A stretch of DNA of 64,000 nt from Chitinophagaceae bacterium (GCA_016713085.1 JADJPV010000006.1:1-64000); one strand, 5' to 3'; shown: positions 46,700-56,316, numbered from the stretch's first letter. Notes: generated by a model not told the origin, from the letters alone. Program-made: numbers and translations.

Positions 46700-48526
46700 C
46701 TATTTCAAATCAAGCTTTATCTGTAATTCGTCAAATTGTTTTGCATCAATTGTACTCGGGGCATCCAGCATTACATCTCTTCCTGAATTGTTTTTCGGGA
46801 AAGCAATAAAATCACGGATACTTTCACTGCCGCCAAGGATAGCACACAAACGATCGAAACCAAATGCAATTCCACCATGCGGCGGTGCACCATATTCAAA
46901 TGCACCCAGTAAAAATCCAAACTTATGCTGCTGTTCTTCTGCATCCATACCAAGAGCTGCAAACATTTTTTCCTGCAGTTCACGCTGGTAAATACGGATA
47001 GAACCACCACCAATTTCATTACCATTCAGCACCATATCATAAGCATTGGCTTTGATAGTGGCGTAAGGATGTTTCAGATACTCAGCCGCATTTTCAATAA
47101 CCGGGGTGTTATCGATCATTGTTTCAATCTGGTCGGGCTTGGGACTTGTAAACGGATGATGTCTTGCAACCCAGCGGTTGTCTTCTTCCGCATATTCAAA
47201 CAACGGGAAGTCAAGCACCCACAGTAATTTAAAATCACCTGCTTTACGCATACCCAGTTTATCGGCCATATACATACGCAGATCACTGATGGCTTTACGT
47301 GTACGTTCTTCTGCACCTGCAAGAACTAAAATCAAGTCACCGGCTTTTGCATTCGATGCTTCAGCTATAGCTTTCAATTTTTCTTCACTGTAAAATTTAT
47401 CTACACTGCTTTTGAATGTTCCATCAGCATTTACTTTAATAAACACCAGCCCCTTCATTCCAATCTGCGGACGCTTCACCCACTCTGTTAATTCATCCGT
47501 TTGCTTGCGTGTATATTCACTGCAACCGGGAACAGCAATAGCAACAACAGTTTCAGCTTCATCAAATACTTTGAAATCAACTCCATCAATCAATGCTGAT
47601 TGATTTTGTTTTGCTGGGAATGTATGTGCAGGGAATTTGATATTGCAGATCTTCAGATCGAAACGGATATCAGGTTTATCGTTTCCGTATTGCCACATGG
47701 CTTCTTCCCATGTCATGCGTTCAACAACTTCAGTATAATCGATATTCTTAACGTCTTTAAAAATGGCTTTCACCATTCCTTCGAACATGCTCAGGATATC
47801 TTCCTGTTCAACAAAGGCCATTTCACAATCGATCTGTGTAAACTCAGGCTGACGGTCGGCACGCAGATCCTCATCACGAAAACATTTTACAATTTGATAG
47901 TAACGGTCGTAACCACTTACCATCAGCAACTGTTTGAATGTTTGCGGCGATTGTGGCAATGCATAAAACTGTCCCGGGTTCATTCTGCTTGGAACAACAA
48001 AATCTCTTGCACCTTCAGGTGTTGATTTAATTAAGAACGGTGTTTCAATATCCATGAACCCGTTATTGTGCAGGTAATTTCTTGCAGCACGGTTTACAGC
48101 ATAACGCAGTTCAATGTTTCTTTTCACTGCATTGCGACGCAGATCAAGAAAACGATACTTCATTCTTAAATCATCACCACCATCTGTATCATCCTGTATC
48201 GTGAAAGGAGGAACAGCTGATTTATTTAATACTTTAAATGATTGTACAAGAATTTCAACATCACCTGTTGCAATGTTTGCATTTTTATTACTGCGTTCAT
48301 TCACAGTTCCGGTAACCTGCAACACAAACTCACGACCAAGTGGATTTTCGTCCAGCAGTTTATTCAAATCTTCTCCAAACAATAACTGAGTAATACCATA
48401 ACGGTCACGCAGATCAACGAAGGTGATACTTCCAAACTTTCTTACTGTTTGCACCCATCCGGCTAATGTTACGGTGTTGCCGGCATGATTGCTTCTTAAT
48501 TCACCACAGGTATGAGAACGGTACAT
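46700..48526 (-). CDS. aspS: Aspartyl-tRNA synthetase
   Basis: Class II aminoacyl-tRNA synthetase charging tRNA-Asp, 608 aa. The N-terminal OB fold (VTLAGWVQTVRKFGSITFVDLRDR) binds the anticodon. Motif 2 (FRDEDLRADRQPEFTQIDCEM, about 217-237) and motif 3 (GIAFGFDRLCAILGG, about 557-571) form the active site. The bacterial GAD insertion lies between them (about 290-420). A -7 element TATCTTTG at 48647-48654 (minus strand) would start the message near 48640, putting the inverted repeat 48556-48637 into the 5' leader. The frame is intact. Confidence 0.97.
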   Translation of the reverse strand: MYRSHTCGELRSNHAGNTVTLAGWVQTVRKFGSITFVDLRDRYGITQLLFGEDLNKLLDENPLGREFVLQVTGTVNERSNKNANIATGDVEILVQSFKVLNKSAVPPFTIQDDTDGGDDLRMKYRFLDLRRNAVKRNIELRYAVNRAARNYLHNNGFMDIETPFLIKSTPEGARDFVVPSRMNPGQFYALPQSPQTFKQLLMVSGYDRYYQIVKCFRDEDLRADRQPEFTQIDCEMAFVEQEDILSMFEGMVKAIFKDVKNIDYTEVVERMTWEEAMWQYGNDKPDIRFDLKICNIKFPAHTFPAKQNQSALIDGVDFKVFDEAETVVAIAVPGCSEYTRKQTDELTEWVKRPQIGMKGLVFIKVNADGTFKSSVDKFYSEEKLKAIAEASNAKAGDLILVLAGAEERTRKAISDLRMYMADKLGMRKAGDFKLLWVLDFPLFEYAEEDNRWVARHHPFTSPKPDQIETMIDNTPVIENAAEYLKHPYATIKANAYDMVLNGNEIGGGSIRIYQRELQEKMFAALGMDAEEQQHKFGFLLGAFEYGAPPHGGIAFGFDRLCAILGGSESIRDFIAFPKNNSGRDVMLDAPSTIDAKQFDELQIKLDLK

Positions 48527-48555
48527 GTAAACTTCTGATTTTGATAATGATTGAA

Positions 48556-48637
48556 TTTGCCACTAAAGCACCAAGTCGCAAAGAACACCCAAAGGATTCC
48601 TTTGTGAACTTCCTGTCTTTGAGTCTTTGTGGCTAAA
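48556..48637. repeat. REP-like imperfect inverted repeat upstream of aspS
   Basis: Arms TTTGCCACTAAAGCACCAAG and GTCTTTGAGTCTTTGTGGC can pair around a middle that itself has CAAAGGATTCCTTTG, a near-perfect palindrome. The wording (GCCAC..AAAG.. repeated) resembles the short dispersed palindromes often seen between Bacteroidota genes. In this window there is one copy. It would lie in the aspS 5' leader. Confidence 0.45.
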
Positions 48638-48701
48638 TGCAGGGCGCAAAGATAATTATTGAGAGCCAACCAACTGAGATGGAATTAAACTGTTTTCTGA
48701 A

Positions 48702-49082
48702 TCATTTGTCCCTGAATCTGCGGCTGGTAAAATGGAGGTAATAATAAACAGCAAGAATAAGAAGCCCGATAGAAAAAGGGATCAATGCAATGCGCCGCAG
48801 CCCATAAATACCCTCATCTATCCCATAAAACTCACCGACCATCCAGGTACAGTTGGCAATAATCCAGAATACAACAGCGAGATTATGCATGACTTCTGAA
48901 AACAACTTTCTTGTTTGCCAGGTAATAATCAGTGCTGCCAGGATAGTTGGAACAATCATGATCAGTGCCGGGATCCGCAGGTTCAATGCCCAGCAGGCAT
49001 CTTTAAGCAGCCACAACAGAATATGCAGGTTTTCAATACGCCGAAACTTTGCAGGAATGGAATAGTTGTCTTTATCACTCAT
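48702..49082 (-). CDS. Hypothetical membrane protein, 126 aa
   Basis: Small integral membrane protein with four helices (about 20-35, 38-55, 65-83 and 95-115). The amphipathic N-terminus has FRRIENLHILLWLLKDACW, and GEFYGIDEGIYGLR sits in the last loop. I recognise the overall look from other Bacteroidota genomes but no function is known to me. It stands alone between aspS and the dnaJ terminator. The frame is intact. Confidence 0.65.
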   Translation of the reverse strand: MSDKDNYSIPAKFRRIENLHILLWLLKDACWALNLRIPALIMIVPTILAALIITWQTRKLFSEVMHNLAVVFWIIANCTWMVGEFYGIDEGIYGLRRIALIPFSIGLLILAVYYYLHFTSRRFRDK

Positions 49083-49143
49083 GTTTAAATGCAGTTAGTG
49101 AAGTAATGCAGCTGTTGCCGGGAACGGGTAAATATAATAAGAA

Positions 49144-49178
49144 ATAAAAAATGGCGGATCGAAAACCGACCCGCCATT
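49144..49178 (-). terminator. Intrinsic terminator after dnaJ
   Basis: AATGGCGG ... CCGCCATT (49150-49178) with an inner GGATCG/CGACCC near-match. On the minus strand it is followed by TTTTTTATTTC. It lies 20 bases after the dnaJ stop. Confidence 0.8.
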
Positions 49179-49198
49179 CAATTATTGTAAGGATACAT

Positions 49199-50368
49199 TT
49201 AGCTGAACATTTCTTTCACTCGTTCAAAAAAGCCTTTGTCGCCTTTTTCAGGTTTTGGATGAAAATTCTGGCTCTGCTGCATTTTTTCAAGCATTGCTTT
49301 TTCTTCTGAACTTAAATGCTGCGGTGTCCAGATGTTGACATAAATCAACTGATCACCTTTTTCATAACTCTGCAAAGCAGGGAATCCCTTTCCTTTCAAA
49401 CGGAATACTTTTCCGCTTTGAGTGCCGGGTGGTATTTTAATTTTTGCACGACCATCAATGGTTGGCACTTCGGCCTGGATTCCAAATGCTGCATCAGGAA
49501 ATGAAATGTGCAGATCATAGGCCACATTCAAACCATCACGGTGCAGATGCGGATGTGCTTCTTCTTCAATCAACACAATCAAATCACCGGGAGCACCGCC
49601 ACGTTCGCCCATATTTCCTTTTCCTGAAACACTTAACTGCATTCCCTCCTGTACACCTGCCGGTATATCAATAGAAATATTTTCTTCGCCATAAACCCTT
49701 CCTTCACCTTTGCAGGCAGTACACTTATTTGCGATGGTAGAACCTTCTCCATTACAAGTTGGACAGGTTGTTACCGTTTGCATTTGACCAAGGAAAGTAT
49801 TCTGCACTCTTCTTACCTGCCCACTGCCGCCGCAGGTACCGCAGGTTTGCATACTGCTTTTATCTTTTGCACCACTACCACTGCAGGTAGTACAACTCAC
49901 ATATTTTTTTACTTTGATAGTCTTACTTGCACCTTTTGCAATTTCTTCATAATTCATTTTGATACGAACACGGAGATTGCTGCCTCTTACACCTCTGGAT
50001 CTTCCACCGCCGCCTCTGCGTTGTCCGCCACCACCGCCAAAGAAACTGCCGAAGGGACTGTCATCACCAAAAATATCACCGAACTGGCTGAAGATATCAT
50101 CCATGTTCATGTTATGGCCGCCGCCAAATCCACCACGGCCATTGCCACTAACACCAGCATGACCATAACGATCATACTGCGATTTTTTATCCGCATCACT
50201 CAATATCTCGTAAGCTTCTGCAGCTTCCTTGAATTTTTCTTCCGCTTCTTTATTACCGGGGTTACGGTCGGGGTGAAATTGCATGGCCACCTTACGGTAA
50301 GCTTTTTTAATCTCATCCGCAGTTGCAGTTTTACTTACTCCAAGTATTTCGTAAAAGTCTCTTTTCAT
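49199..50368 (-). CDS. dnaJ: Chaperone DnaJ
   Basis: Hsp40 co-chaperone that stimulates DnaK, 389 aa. J-domain at 1-70 with the HPD motif (MQFHPDRNPGN), a Gly/Phe-rich linker (about 73-130), the zinc-finger domain with four CxxCxGxG-type repeats (CTTCSGSG, CGTCGGSG, CPTCNGEG, CTACKGEG, about 158-226), and C-terminal substrate-binding domains. It follows grpE with an 84-base gap that holds an imperfect palindrome. dnaK is not in the window. The frame is intact. Confidence 0.97.
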   Translation of the reverse strand: MKRDFYEILGVSKTATADEIKKAYRKVAMQFHPDRNPGNKEAEEKFKEAAEAYEILSDADKKSQYDRYGHAGVSGNGRGGFGGGHNMNMDDIFSQFGDIFGDDSPFGSFFGGGGGQRRGGGGRSRGVRGSNLRVRIKMNYEEIAKGASKTIKVKKYVSCTTCSGSGAKDKSSMQTCGTCGGSGQVRRVQNTFLGQMQTVTTCPTCNGEGSTIANKCTACKGEGRVYGEENISIDIPAGVQEGMQLSVSGKGNMGERGGAPGDLIVLIEEEAHPHLHRDGLNVAYDLHISFPDAAFGIQAEVPTIDGRAKIKIPPGTQSGKVFRLKGKGFPALQSYEKGDQLIYVNIWTPQHLSSEEKAMLEKMQQSQNFHPKPEKGDKGFFERVKEMFS

Positions 50369-50376
50369 AATAATGT

Positions 50377-50441
50377 GCTGATATGCTAATGTGCCAATGA
50401 GCTAATGTGGGGTGCCTTCATTAGCACATTACCGCATCAGC
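50377..50441. repeat. Imperfect palindrome between grpE and dnaJ
   Basis: GCTGATATGCTAATGTGCCAATG (from 50377) pairs at about 18 of 23 positions with the arm ending GCATCAGC (50441). The unit GCTAATGTG also recurs as direct repeats within it. It would form a hairpin in the grpE-dnaJ message and looks like a dispersed Bacteroidota palindrome. Confidence 0.45.
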
Positions 50442-50452
50442 TAATCAACTAA

Positions 50453-50998
50453 TTATTTCCCTACTACCACTTTTGCAAAGCGGATGATTTTATCGTTGAG
50501 CAAATATCCTTTTTCAATTTCATCCACTACTTTACCAACCATCTTATCATTTGGAGCAGGGATTTCAGTAATGGCTTCATGTTTATCTGCATCAAATTCC
50601 TGGCCCTTTGTATCCATTGCCTTTAAGCCACGGCTTTGCAGAATACTGCGGAGCTTATGAAATACCAGTTTCACTCCTTCCAGTTCTTTAGGGTCAAGTG
50701 TTTTTGAAAGCTCGGCTTCAGCACGGTCTGCATCATCCACAACTTCCAGCATGGAAATGATCACATCCTTTCCTGCAGTCTGCACCAACTCATTCCGTTC
50801 TTTCGCAGTACGGCGGCGGAAATTATCAAACTCAGCCATCAGGTAGAGATATTTGTTCTTTTCTTCTTCCACCGCTTCTTTCAGTTTTTCCAGTTCGGTT
50901 TCCTCGGCAATCTGTTCATTGAGGAGATTTGTACCCGCTGCACTTTCGTCGGTGCTGAATTCAGAAGTATTGAGGTCATTGTTATTTTGTTCTGTCAT
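50453..50998 (-). CDS. grpE: Nucleotide exchange factor GrpE
   Basis: Releases ADP from DnaK, 181 aa. The start at 50998 (MTEQNNN) lies 33 bases from the predicted transcript start; a longer frame to 51142 would cross the promoter. An acidic disordered head is followed by a long coiled coil (about 30-90, with YLYLMAEFDNFRRR, the GrpE signature) and a C-terminal beta domain (FDADKHEAITEIP ... GKVVDEIEKGYLLNDKIIRFAKVVVG). Together with dnaJ it forms a heat-shock operon. The frame is intact. Confidence 0.96.
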   Translation of the reverse strand: MTEQNNNDLNTSEFSTDESAAGTNLLNEQIAEETELEKLKEAVEEEKNKYLYLMAEFDNFRRRTAKERNELVQTAGKDVIISMLEVVDDADRAEAELSKTLDPKELEGVKLVFHKLRSILQSRGLKAMDTKGQEFDADKHEAITEIPAPNDKMVGKVVDEIEKGYLLNDKIIRFAKVVVGK

Positions 50999-51037
50999 TT
51001 CGTTCGTCTTTTGTTCTTTTATGCGAAAAATTGTCGG

Positions 51038-51068
51038 CAAAGGTAAGCTGGACAAGAATATTGCCAAT
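51038..51068 (-). promoter_or_regulatory. grpE-dnaJ promoter
   Basis: Minus strand -7 TACCTTTG (51038-51045), with ATTG 19 bases upstream (51065-51068) as a weak -33. Predicted start near 51031. It lies back to back with the promoter of the methyltransferase gene on the other strand. Confidence 0.55.
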
Positions 51069-51146
51069 GGGCAAGATGGGACAAATTGTCTTGATAAATA
51101 GCCAAAAGCAGTTTTAAAACATACAATTCCGTGAATTTTCAATCTG

Positions 51147-51179
51147 TTTGGATAAGAAAAGATATAACAGATACCTTTG
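51147..51179 (+). promoter_or_regulatory. Promoter of RlmI-like gene, leaderless layout
   Basis: -33 TTTG (51147-51150), 21-base spacer, -7 TACCTTTG (51172-51179). The first ATG (51186) falls only seven bases after the -7 element, so the transcript should begin at or within a base or two of the start codon. Confidence 0.65.
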
Positions 51180-51185
51180 GCAGCT

Positions 51186-52357
51186 ATGACAAAAGTTATT
51201 TTAAACAGGAAGATTTCGCCACGTGTTTTAAACGGTCATCCATGGGTTTTTGCCAACGAGGTAAACATGGTGAAAGGTGAAGCTGCAGGTGGCGATATTG
51301 TTGATGTGCATATGCATGATGATAAATTTCTGGGCAGAGGTTATTACAATCCTAAATCACAGATCCTTGTCCGCATACTTACAAGAAATAAAGCAGAAGA
51401 GATCAACGAAGCATTTTTTCTCAGAAAACTGAGTGAAGCATGGAAACAGCGGCAGCAATTGGGTTATACAGAGAATTGCCGTTTGGTCTTTGGCGAAGCT
51501 GATGGTTTATCGCAGCTGATCATTGATAAGTTCAACGATTATTTTGTGATTCAAACGCTGGCATTAGGCATTGACCGCTGGAAAAATGCGATTGTAAAAG
51601 CCATCCATGAAATCTTTCAGCCAAAAGGGATTTATGAACGTAACGATGTGCCTATCCGTGAACTGGAAGGTATGGAACAGAAAAAAGGATTTCTGAGTGA
51701 GCCTTTTGATACCAATATTATCATTAATGAAAATGGATTGAAGTTTTACGTAGATATTGCTAATGGACAAAAGACAGGTTATTTTCTTGATCAGCAGGAT
51801 AACCGCCGGGCCATTCAGCATATTGTAAAAGATGCAGATGTATTAGGGGCATTTACTTATACCGGAACCTTTGAAATACATGCTGCACATTATGGTGCAA
51901 AAAGTGTTCACGGACTTGATATTTCTGAAAGTGCAATAGCCATGTGCAATAAAAATGCTGAGCTGAACGGAGTTGTTGATAAATGCACATTTGAATGTGT
52001 AAATGCATTTGATGTATTGAAAATTGGGTTAAAGAAGGAAGGCAATATGATGTGGTAATGCTCGATCCACCTTCTTTCACTAAATCAAGAGCAAATATTC
52101 AGAAAGCGATTGCCGGATATAAAGAAATCAATCTACGTGGAATGAAACTGGTAAAGCCGGGGGGATTTTTAGTTACCTCATCCTGTACCAACTTAGTACA
52201 GCCCGACATGTATCTGCAAACCATTCAAATGGCAGCCAATGATGCAAAAAGACAACTGAGACAGGTTACTTTTCAAACCCAGAGTTCTGATCACCCGATT
52301 ATCTGGGGCTGGGAGAATACACACTATTTGAAGTTTTTGATTGTTCAGGTATTTTGA
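51186..52357 (+). CDS. RlmI-like rRNA large-subunit methyltransferase (one indel)
   Basis: SAM-dependent 23S rRNA cytosine-C5 methyltransferase of the RlmI/YccW type, about 390 aa. A PUA-like N-terminus (ISPRVLNGHPWVFANEV) is followed by an RlmI-specific middle (FLDQQDNRRAI) and a Rossmann methyltransferase with motif IV DPPSFTK and the catalytic Cys in TSSCTNLVQPD. A missing base near 52048 breaks the frame between KKEG and VMLDPPSF. Restored it has 391 codons. ATG 51186 is preferred over an upstream TTG three codons earlier. The exact rRNA target is inferred from the family. Confidence 0.88.
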
Positions 52358-52471
52358 GAAGGATGTATGAAGTAAGAAGTATGAGGCAGGATGCAGTTCG
52401 CATTTGCAAAACTGATAATCACAGCAAAAAATCGTTTTATAGCGACTGATCAAATAAATAAAAAGAAGGGA

Positions 52472-52831
52472 TTATTTTACTACCTGAAATTTTCCGCTTT
52501 CAACAACCTTACCGGTACGGTCGGTTAACTGGAAGATATAAACACCACGGAAAAAATCATTGAGATTTACTACAGTACGGGGAGAGAGGTTGTTGTTCTC
52601 TAAAACTTTCTTACCGATAAAGTTGAACACTTTTAACGAATAGTTAGAAAGATTACTGTTATCCTTAAACTCAAAATTGATGAAAGATGAAGCGGGGTTG
52701 GGAAAGAAACGAACCTGTTTAATAAGTCCTTCAGAATTATCTACAGATGGCCTGTTAGTCTGTGCAGATGCTGCAGTAGCTATTAAAAGGATACAGGATA
52801 ATATGGTAAAAATTGCTTCAACGAAACAAAT
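52472..52831 (-). CDS. Small secreted protein with T9SS C-terminal sorting domain
   Basis: An open frame of about 119 codons with a signal-peptide core (ILSCILLIATAASAQ), then a short linker and a full type IX secretion type A sorting domain: VRFFPNPASSFINFEF, LKVFNFIGKKV, GVYIFQLTDRTGKVVESGKF, ending VVK. No ATG exists in frame after the stop at 52832-52834. A missing G near 52838 and a missing A near 52817 would restore a normal start (M-K-I-R-F-V-S-L-K). Almost the whole mature protein is the sorting signal, so the cargo is missing or has been lost. It indicates that the organism has type IX secretion. Confidence 0.7.
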   Translation of the reverse strand: MCFVEAIFTILSCILLIATAASAQTNRPSVDNSEGLIKQVRFFPNPASSFINFEFKDNSNLSNYSLKVFNFIGKKVLENNNLSPRTVVNLNDFFRGVYIFQLTDRTGKVVESGKFQVVK

Positions 52832-52933
52832 CTAATTTTATTACCTGCAAATTACAAGCTTTTTTTTCACAATTGTTTAAAATCTACGGACTGTACTTGA
52901 AATGGCCACCAGTAAATTTACTGGTAATTTTTC

Positions 52934-53404
52934 TCAGCTCAGATCAGCCAAACACTGATTAATTGCTTCAAAGTTGGGCAGGTCACCAGCTTTTTCGAGT
53001 ACTTCTGCATACTGCACAACACCCTCTTTGTCAATAATAAATGCACTTCTTTTCGATACCCCTTTCATTTCCAGCTTCCATTCCTGGTAAATTGTATCGT
53101 AGGCTGTTGAGGTTTCCTTATTAAAATCGCTCAGCAGGGGAAAGTTATAACCCTGCTCTTCTTTATACTTTGCCAGTGTAAAGACCGAATCAACAGAAAT
53201 GCCCAAAACCTCTGCATTGGCATTACTGTAACGGGCAATATCATCTCTTACAGCGCAAAGTTCCTTTGTACAAGTACTTGTAAATGCCTGCGGAAAGAAA
53301 AGCAAAAGCACATTTTTTCCTTTTAACTCACTGAGTGTTACTTTGTTTTTATCTGTTCCAAATAGTGAGAAATCCGGAGCCAGCTGTCCAACCTGAATAC
53401 TCAT
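52934..53404 (-). CDS. Peroxiredoxin (AhpE/BCP-like)
   Basis: Thiol peroxidase of 156 aa that reduces hydrogen peroxide or organic hydroperoxides. The thioredoxin fold opens with QLAPDFSLFGTD. The peroxidatic Cys is in AFTSTCTKELCAVRD (about 45), with a second Cys five residues later, and the Arg in SKRSAFIID is the conserved stabiliser. FPQAFTSTC resembles the AhpE subgroup. Lies 94 bases downstream of the oxyR gene on the same strand and is a natural member of its regulon. The frame is intact. Confidence 0.9.
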   Translation of the reverse strand: MSIQVGQLAPDFSLFGTDKNKVTLSELKGKNVLLLFFPQAFTSTCTKELCAVRDDIARYSNANAEVLGISVDSVFTLAKYKEEQGYNFPLLSDFNKETSTAYDTIYQEWKLEMKGVSKRSAFIIDKEGVVQYAEVLEKAGDLPNFEAINQCLADLS

Positions 53405-53498
53405 ACTTATAATGATTTTTCATTTACCTGATTAAGAACAAAGCAATCACCAAAAAGTTAAACTAAAAATTATTTTTCGCTTAATGCAGGAGAACTTA

Positions 53499-54433
53499 TT
53501 AAACCGGTACAATGTTTTGACTTTTATTGTTCTTGATCTTTTCAGGAACAGCTGCAATAATTTCGTGTTTCAATGCTTCTTTAATCTCTTCTTCATAAAA
53601 TCCCTGTGTACAACCATACTCACTTCTCTTGATGGTGCCGGGCTTTTAAAATGGCGGATAAGTTTCTTTTGCTCGGCAGTCATATCCAGTGTAGAGAGTT
53701 CGGGCAGTATTGTTATGCCGTCATTTAATTCAACCATCCGTCTAAGTGTTTCTATGCTTCCTGCTTCATATTCAAACTGGGTAATTGATTCACTGGCTTT
53801 CTTCAGTTCACAGAGATTCACAATCTGAGACCGAAAACAATGCCCTTCTTCCAGCAACCATAATTTTTCAGGTTCAATATCCTTTGCCAGCACATAACTC
53901 TTTTTAAATGCAGCGTTCTTGGGTGAAACATATACCAGCAATTCCTCATAAAACAGGATGTCTTCTTTTATTCCGTTTTCCTGAAGCGGGGTTACTAACA
54001 ACCCGGCATCAATCCTGCCTTCACGCAACCGCTTAATGATGTATTCTGTCATCATTTCATGTACAATCAGCTTAACAGAAGGATATTTTTGGTTGAAACT
54101 TTTAGCAAACAGCGGCAATAAATAAGGAGCCAGTGTTGGAATGATTCCAATCCTGAGTTCACCGGTTAATGTACCTTTTTTGCTTTGTGCCAATTCATGA
54201 ATGGCATTTCTTTCCTGCAAAATTTTGCGTGCCTGTTCTATTATTTCAATCCCTGCATCAGTTGGAATGACGGGCTGCTTCTTTCTGTCAAACAGTTTCA
54301 CCCCTAATTCTTCTTCCAGCTTCTGGATCTGCATACTGAGGGTTGGCTGGGTTACAAAGCATGTTCCGGCTGCTGTTGCAAAATGGCGGTGCGTATCTAC
54401 TGCCACCAGGTATTCGAGTTGCGTTAAAGTCAT
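53499..54433 (-). CDS. oxyR: OxyR-type LysR regulator (one indel)
   Basis: Peroxide sensor of about 311 aa. LysR winged helix at 1-60 (MTLTQLEYLVAVDTHRHFATAA, TQPTLSMQIQKLEEELG) and a periplasmic-binding-like sensor domain. The two redox cysteines are in EEGHCFRSQIVNLCEL, nine positions apart, the same spacing as Cys199/Cys208 of E. coli OxyR. A lost base near 53596 breaks the C-terminus. With it the protein continues through KEALKHEIIAAVPEKI to 53499 (312 codons). Activates peroxide defence genes, most likely the peroxiredoxin gene next to it. Confidence 0.92.
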
Positions 54434-54498
54434 AGTTGAAATCTATCAATGTATAAAATTAATTGATTTAGTGATTGAACCTGCCACTACATTTCTTT

Positions 54499-54539
54499 AA
54501 AAAGAGAACGGGCTTCAATTTGAAGCCCGTTCTCTTTTT
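54499..54539. terminator. Bidirectional intrinsic terminator
   Basis: A perfect 19-base stem, AAAAAGAGAACGGGCTTCA / TGAAGCCCGTTCTCTTTTT, with a three-base loop. A-rich before and T-rich after, it works in either direction. It ends the lipoprotein transcript before oxyR. Confidence 0.9.
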
Positions 54540-54556
54540 ACTCTACTATCTTTCTT

Positions 54557-54979
54557 TTATTTTTTTCTCAGTTCTAAGGTTGTGAGTTTGCCATTAATGG
54601 TTTGGGTTGCTTTTACCCATGTCCAGGTGTTATCAACTATTTTCCACAAACCATTTAACCGCTGAAGAGTAATAGTTGAAGATGCGGAAAAATTAGAAGA
54701 AATCGTCATTGCATAACCATCGCCCTGCCAAGTTCCGTTTGATTCAACGGATCCTCCGTTAATTGCATCAACTGTTCTGTTTGTTTTGAATTGAAATTCG
54801 TAAGGGTCGAAATCGGGTTTGTAATCAGTTCCATCAGTATAAACTGTTACGGTCCACTTACCATCCGTCATTGCAGTAACAATCAATTCTTCTGCAACCT
54901 GTTCTTTTGTTTTCTGGATGGCCTTCTTACAGCCCGCAAGAAATGCGAAGCATAGAAAAATGTATAGTACCTGTTTCAT
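54557..54979 (-). CDS. Lipocalin-like lipoprotein, 140 aa
   Basis: Small lipoprotein: signal peptide with lipobox FLAGC (Cys at 17). The mature part has lipocalin-like strands with GKWTVTVYTDGT, FQFKTNRTVDAINGG, NGTWQGDGYAMTIS and WKIVDNTWTWVKATQ. This resembles DUF5004/lipocalin-like domains of Bacteroidota. It is probably anchored in the outer membrane. The ligand is unknown. It stands alone with its own terminator. The frame is intact. Confidence 0.75.
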   Translation of the reverse strand: MKQVLYIFLCFAFLAGCKKAIQKTKEQVAEELIVTAMTDGKWTVTVYTDGTDYKPDFDPYEFQFKTNRTVDAINGGSVESNGTWQGDGYAMTISSNFSASSTITLQRLNGLWKIVDNTWTWVKATQTINGKLTTLELRKK

Positions 54980-55140
54980 AGATTTTGAATTTTAACGAAC
55001 GATAAAACTACAATTTGTTCCCGGATTGTTTGTACCAATCTGAACGTTCCCACCTGTCCATACAATTTACGAGAGCAGATTTCAAATCATTTCGCTGCTC
55101 TATTTAACGGTCAAAGATTGATTTATCTTATTTTTAGTGC

Positions 55141-56237
55141 ATGCAAATTGCTGAAATCATCCATTTTCTGGAGACAATTGCTCCCCCATCCCTTCAGGAG
55201 AGTTACGATAATGCAGGACTAATTACCGGTTCAGCCAGTTGGGAATGTACGGGCATCATCGTTAGTTTGGACGCTACAGAAGAAGTGATCCTGGAAGCAA
55301 AGGCAAAGGGAGCAAACCTTGTGATAGCCCACCACCCCATTGTTTTCAGCGGATTAAAAAAAATTACCGGGAAAACTTATGTGGAAAGAGCAGTCATCAG
55401 TTCTATCAAACATGATATTGCTGTTTATGCTATCCATACAAACCTCGACAATGTAATAGAAGGAGTGAATGGTGAAATGGCGGAAAAACTTGGATTGGTC
55501 AACTGCAAAATCCTGAAGCCCAAAGGTTCAACACTAAAGAAACTCTACACTTTTGTTCCAATTGCCCAGGCAGAAGCAGTTCGTACAGCTATTTTTGAAG
55601 CAGGTGCCGGTAACATCGGTAATTACAGCGAATGCAGTTTCGCTGCTTCCGGGACAGGGACTTTTAAAGCTGGAAGTGATACTAATCCGTTTGTTGGAGA
55701 GCCCGGAAAGCGGCACGAAGAGGCGGAACTGAAGATAGAGGTCGTCTTCCCTGCCTGGCTTGAAAGCCAGATAATCAGTCCTCTTTTGAAAGCCCATCCT
55801 TATGAGGAAGTGGCTTATGATATTGTTTCGCTTGACAATCAGTTTCAATCAGTTGGATCTGGACTAATTGGTGAGCTGCCGAACCCAATTTCAGAAACTG
55901 AATTCCTGCAATTGCTTAAACTCAGGTTTGGGTTACAGGTCATCAGGCATACGCCTTTCCTGCAAAAACAGGTTCAAAAGTAGCGCTTTGCGGCGGGGCG
56001 GGAAGTTTTCTTACTAAAACAGCCATTGCTGCCGGGGCAGATGTTTACATAACAGGGGATGTAAAGTACCATGAGTTTTTTGATGCTGATGGCAGGTTGC
56101 TGCTGGCCGATATCGGTCATTGGGAAAGCGAGCAGTTTACAATTGATCTTTTGGCCGATCATTTGAGCAGGAAATTCCCTACCTTTGCCGTCCTAAAAAC
56201 CGGTGTAAAGACCAACCCGGTTGAGTATTTCAGATGA
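55141..56237 (+). CDS. Nif3-like dinuclear metal-centre protein (one indel)
   Basis: NIF3/YbgI family protein, about 365 aa. Metal-binding residues are in IAHHPIVFSGLKK (about 63-75) and IHTNLDNV (about 99-106), with a C-terminal GDVKYHEFFDA and HWESEQFT. A PII-like insert domain lies at about 125-230, typical of the longer bacterial form. The frame breaks at 55970-55975 where five A stand for six (CAAAAAC). Restored it has 366 codons and ends at 56237. Often described as GTP cyclohydrolase 1 type 2-like, but the activity is not certain. It is followed by the zinc-ribbon gene, a conserved pairing in Bacteroidota as I recall. Confidence 0.9.
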
Positions 56238-56289
56238 GTTGTTTCAGCAGCAGATAATTGAATTGCAGCGTTTTTTGAAGAACAGAATT

Positions 56290-56316
56290 ACAAAACGTAT
56301 AAGAGTGCGACGCAAC
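56290..56316. repeat. 27-base repeat, copy 2 (nif3 to zinc-ribbon gap)
   Basis: Matches 37231-37257 at 23 of 27 positions, and all four changes are transitions. Lies 110 bases upstream of the zinc-ribbon gene. Confidence 0.5.

Noticed and set aside
50999..51142. A longer GrpE N-terminus
   Set aside because: It would cross the TACCTTTG promoter element, and the extra residues are hydrophobic and unlike GrpE.
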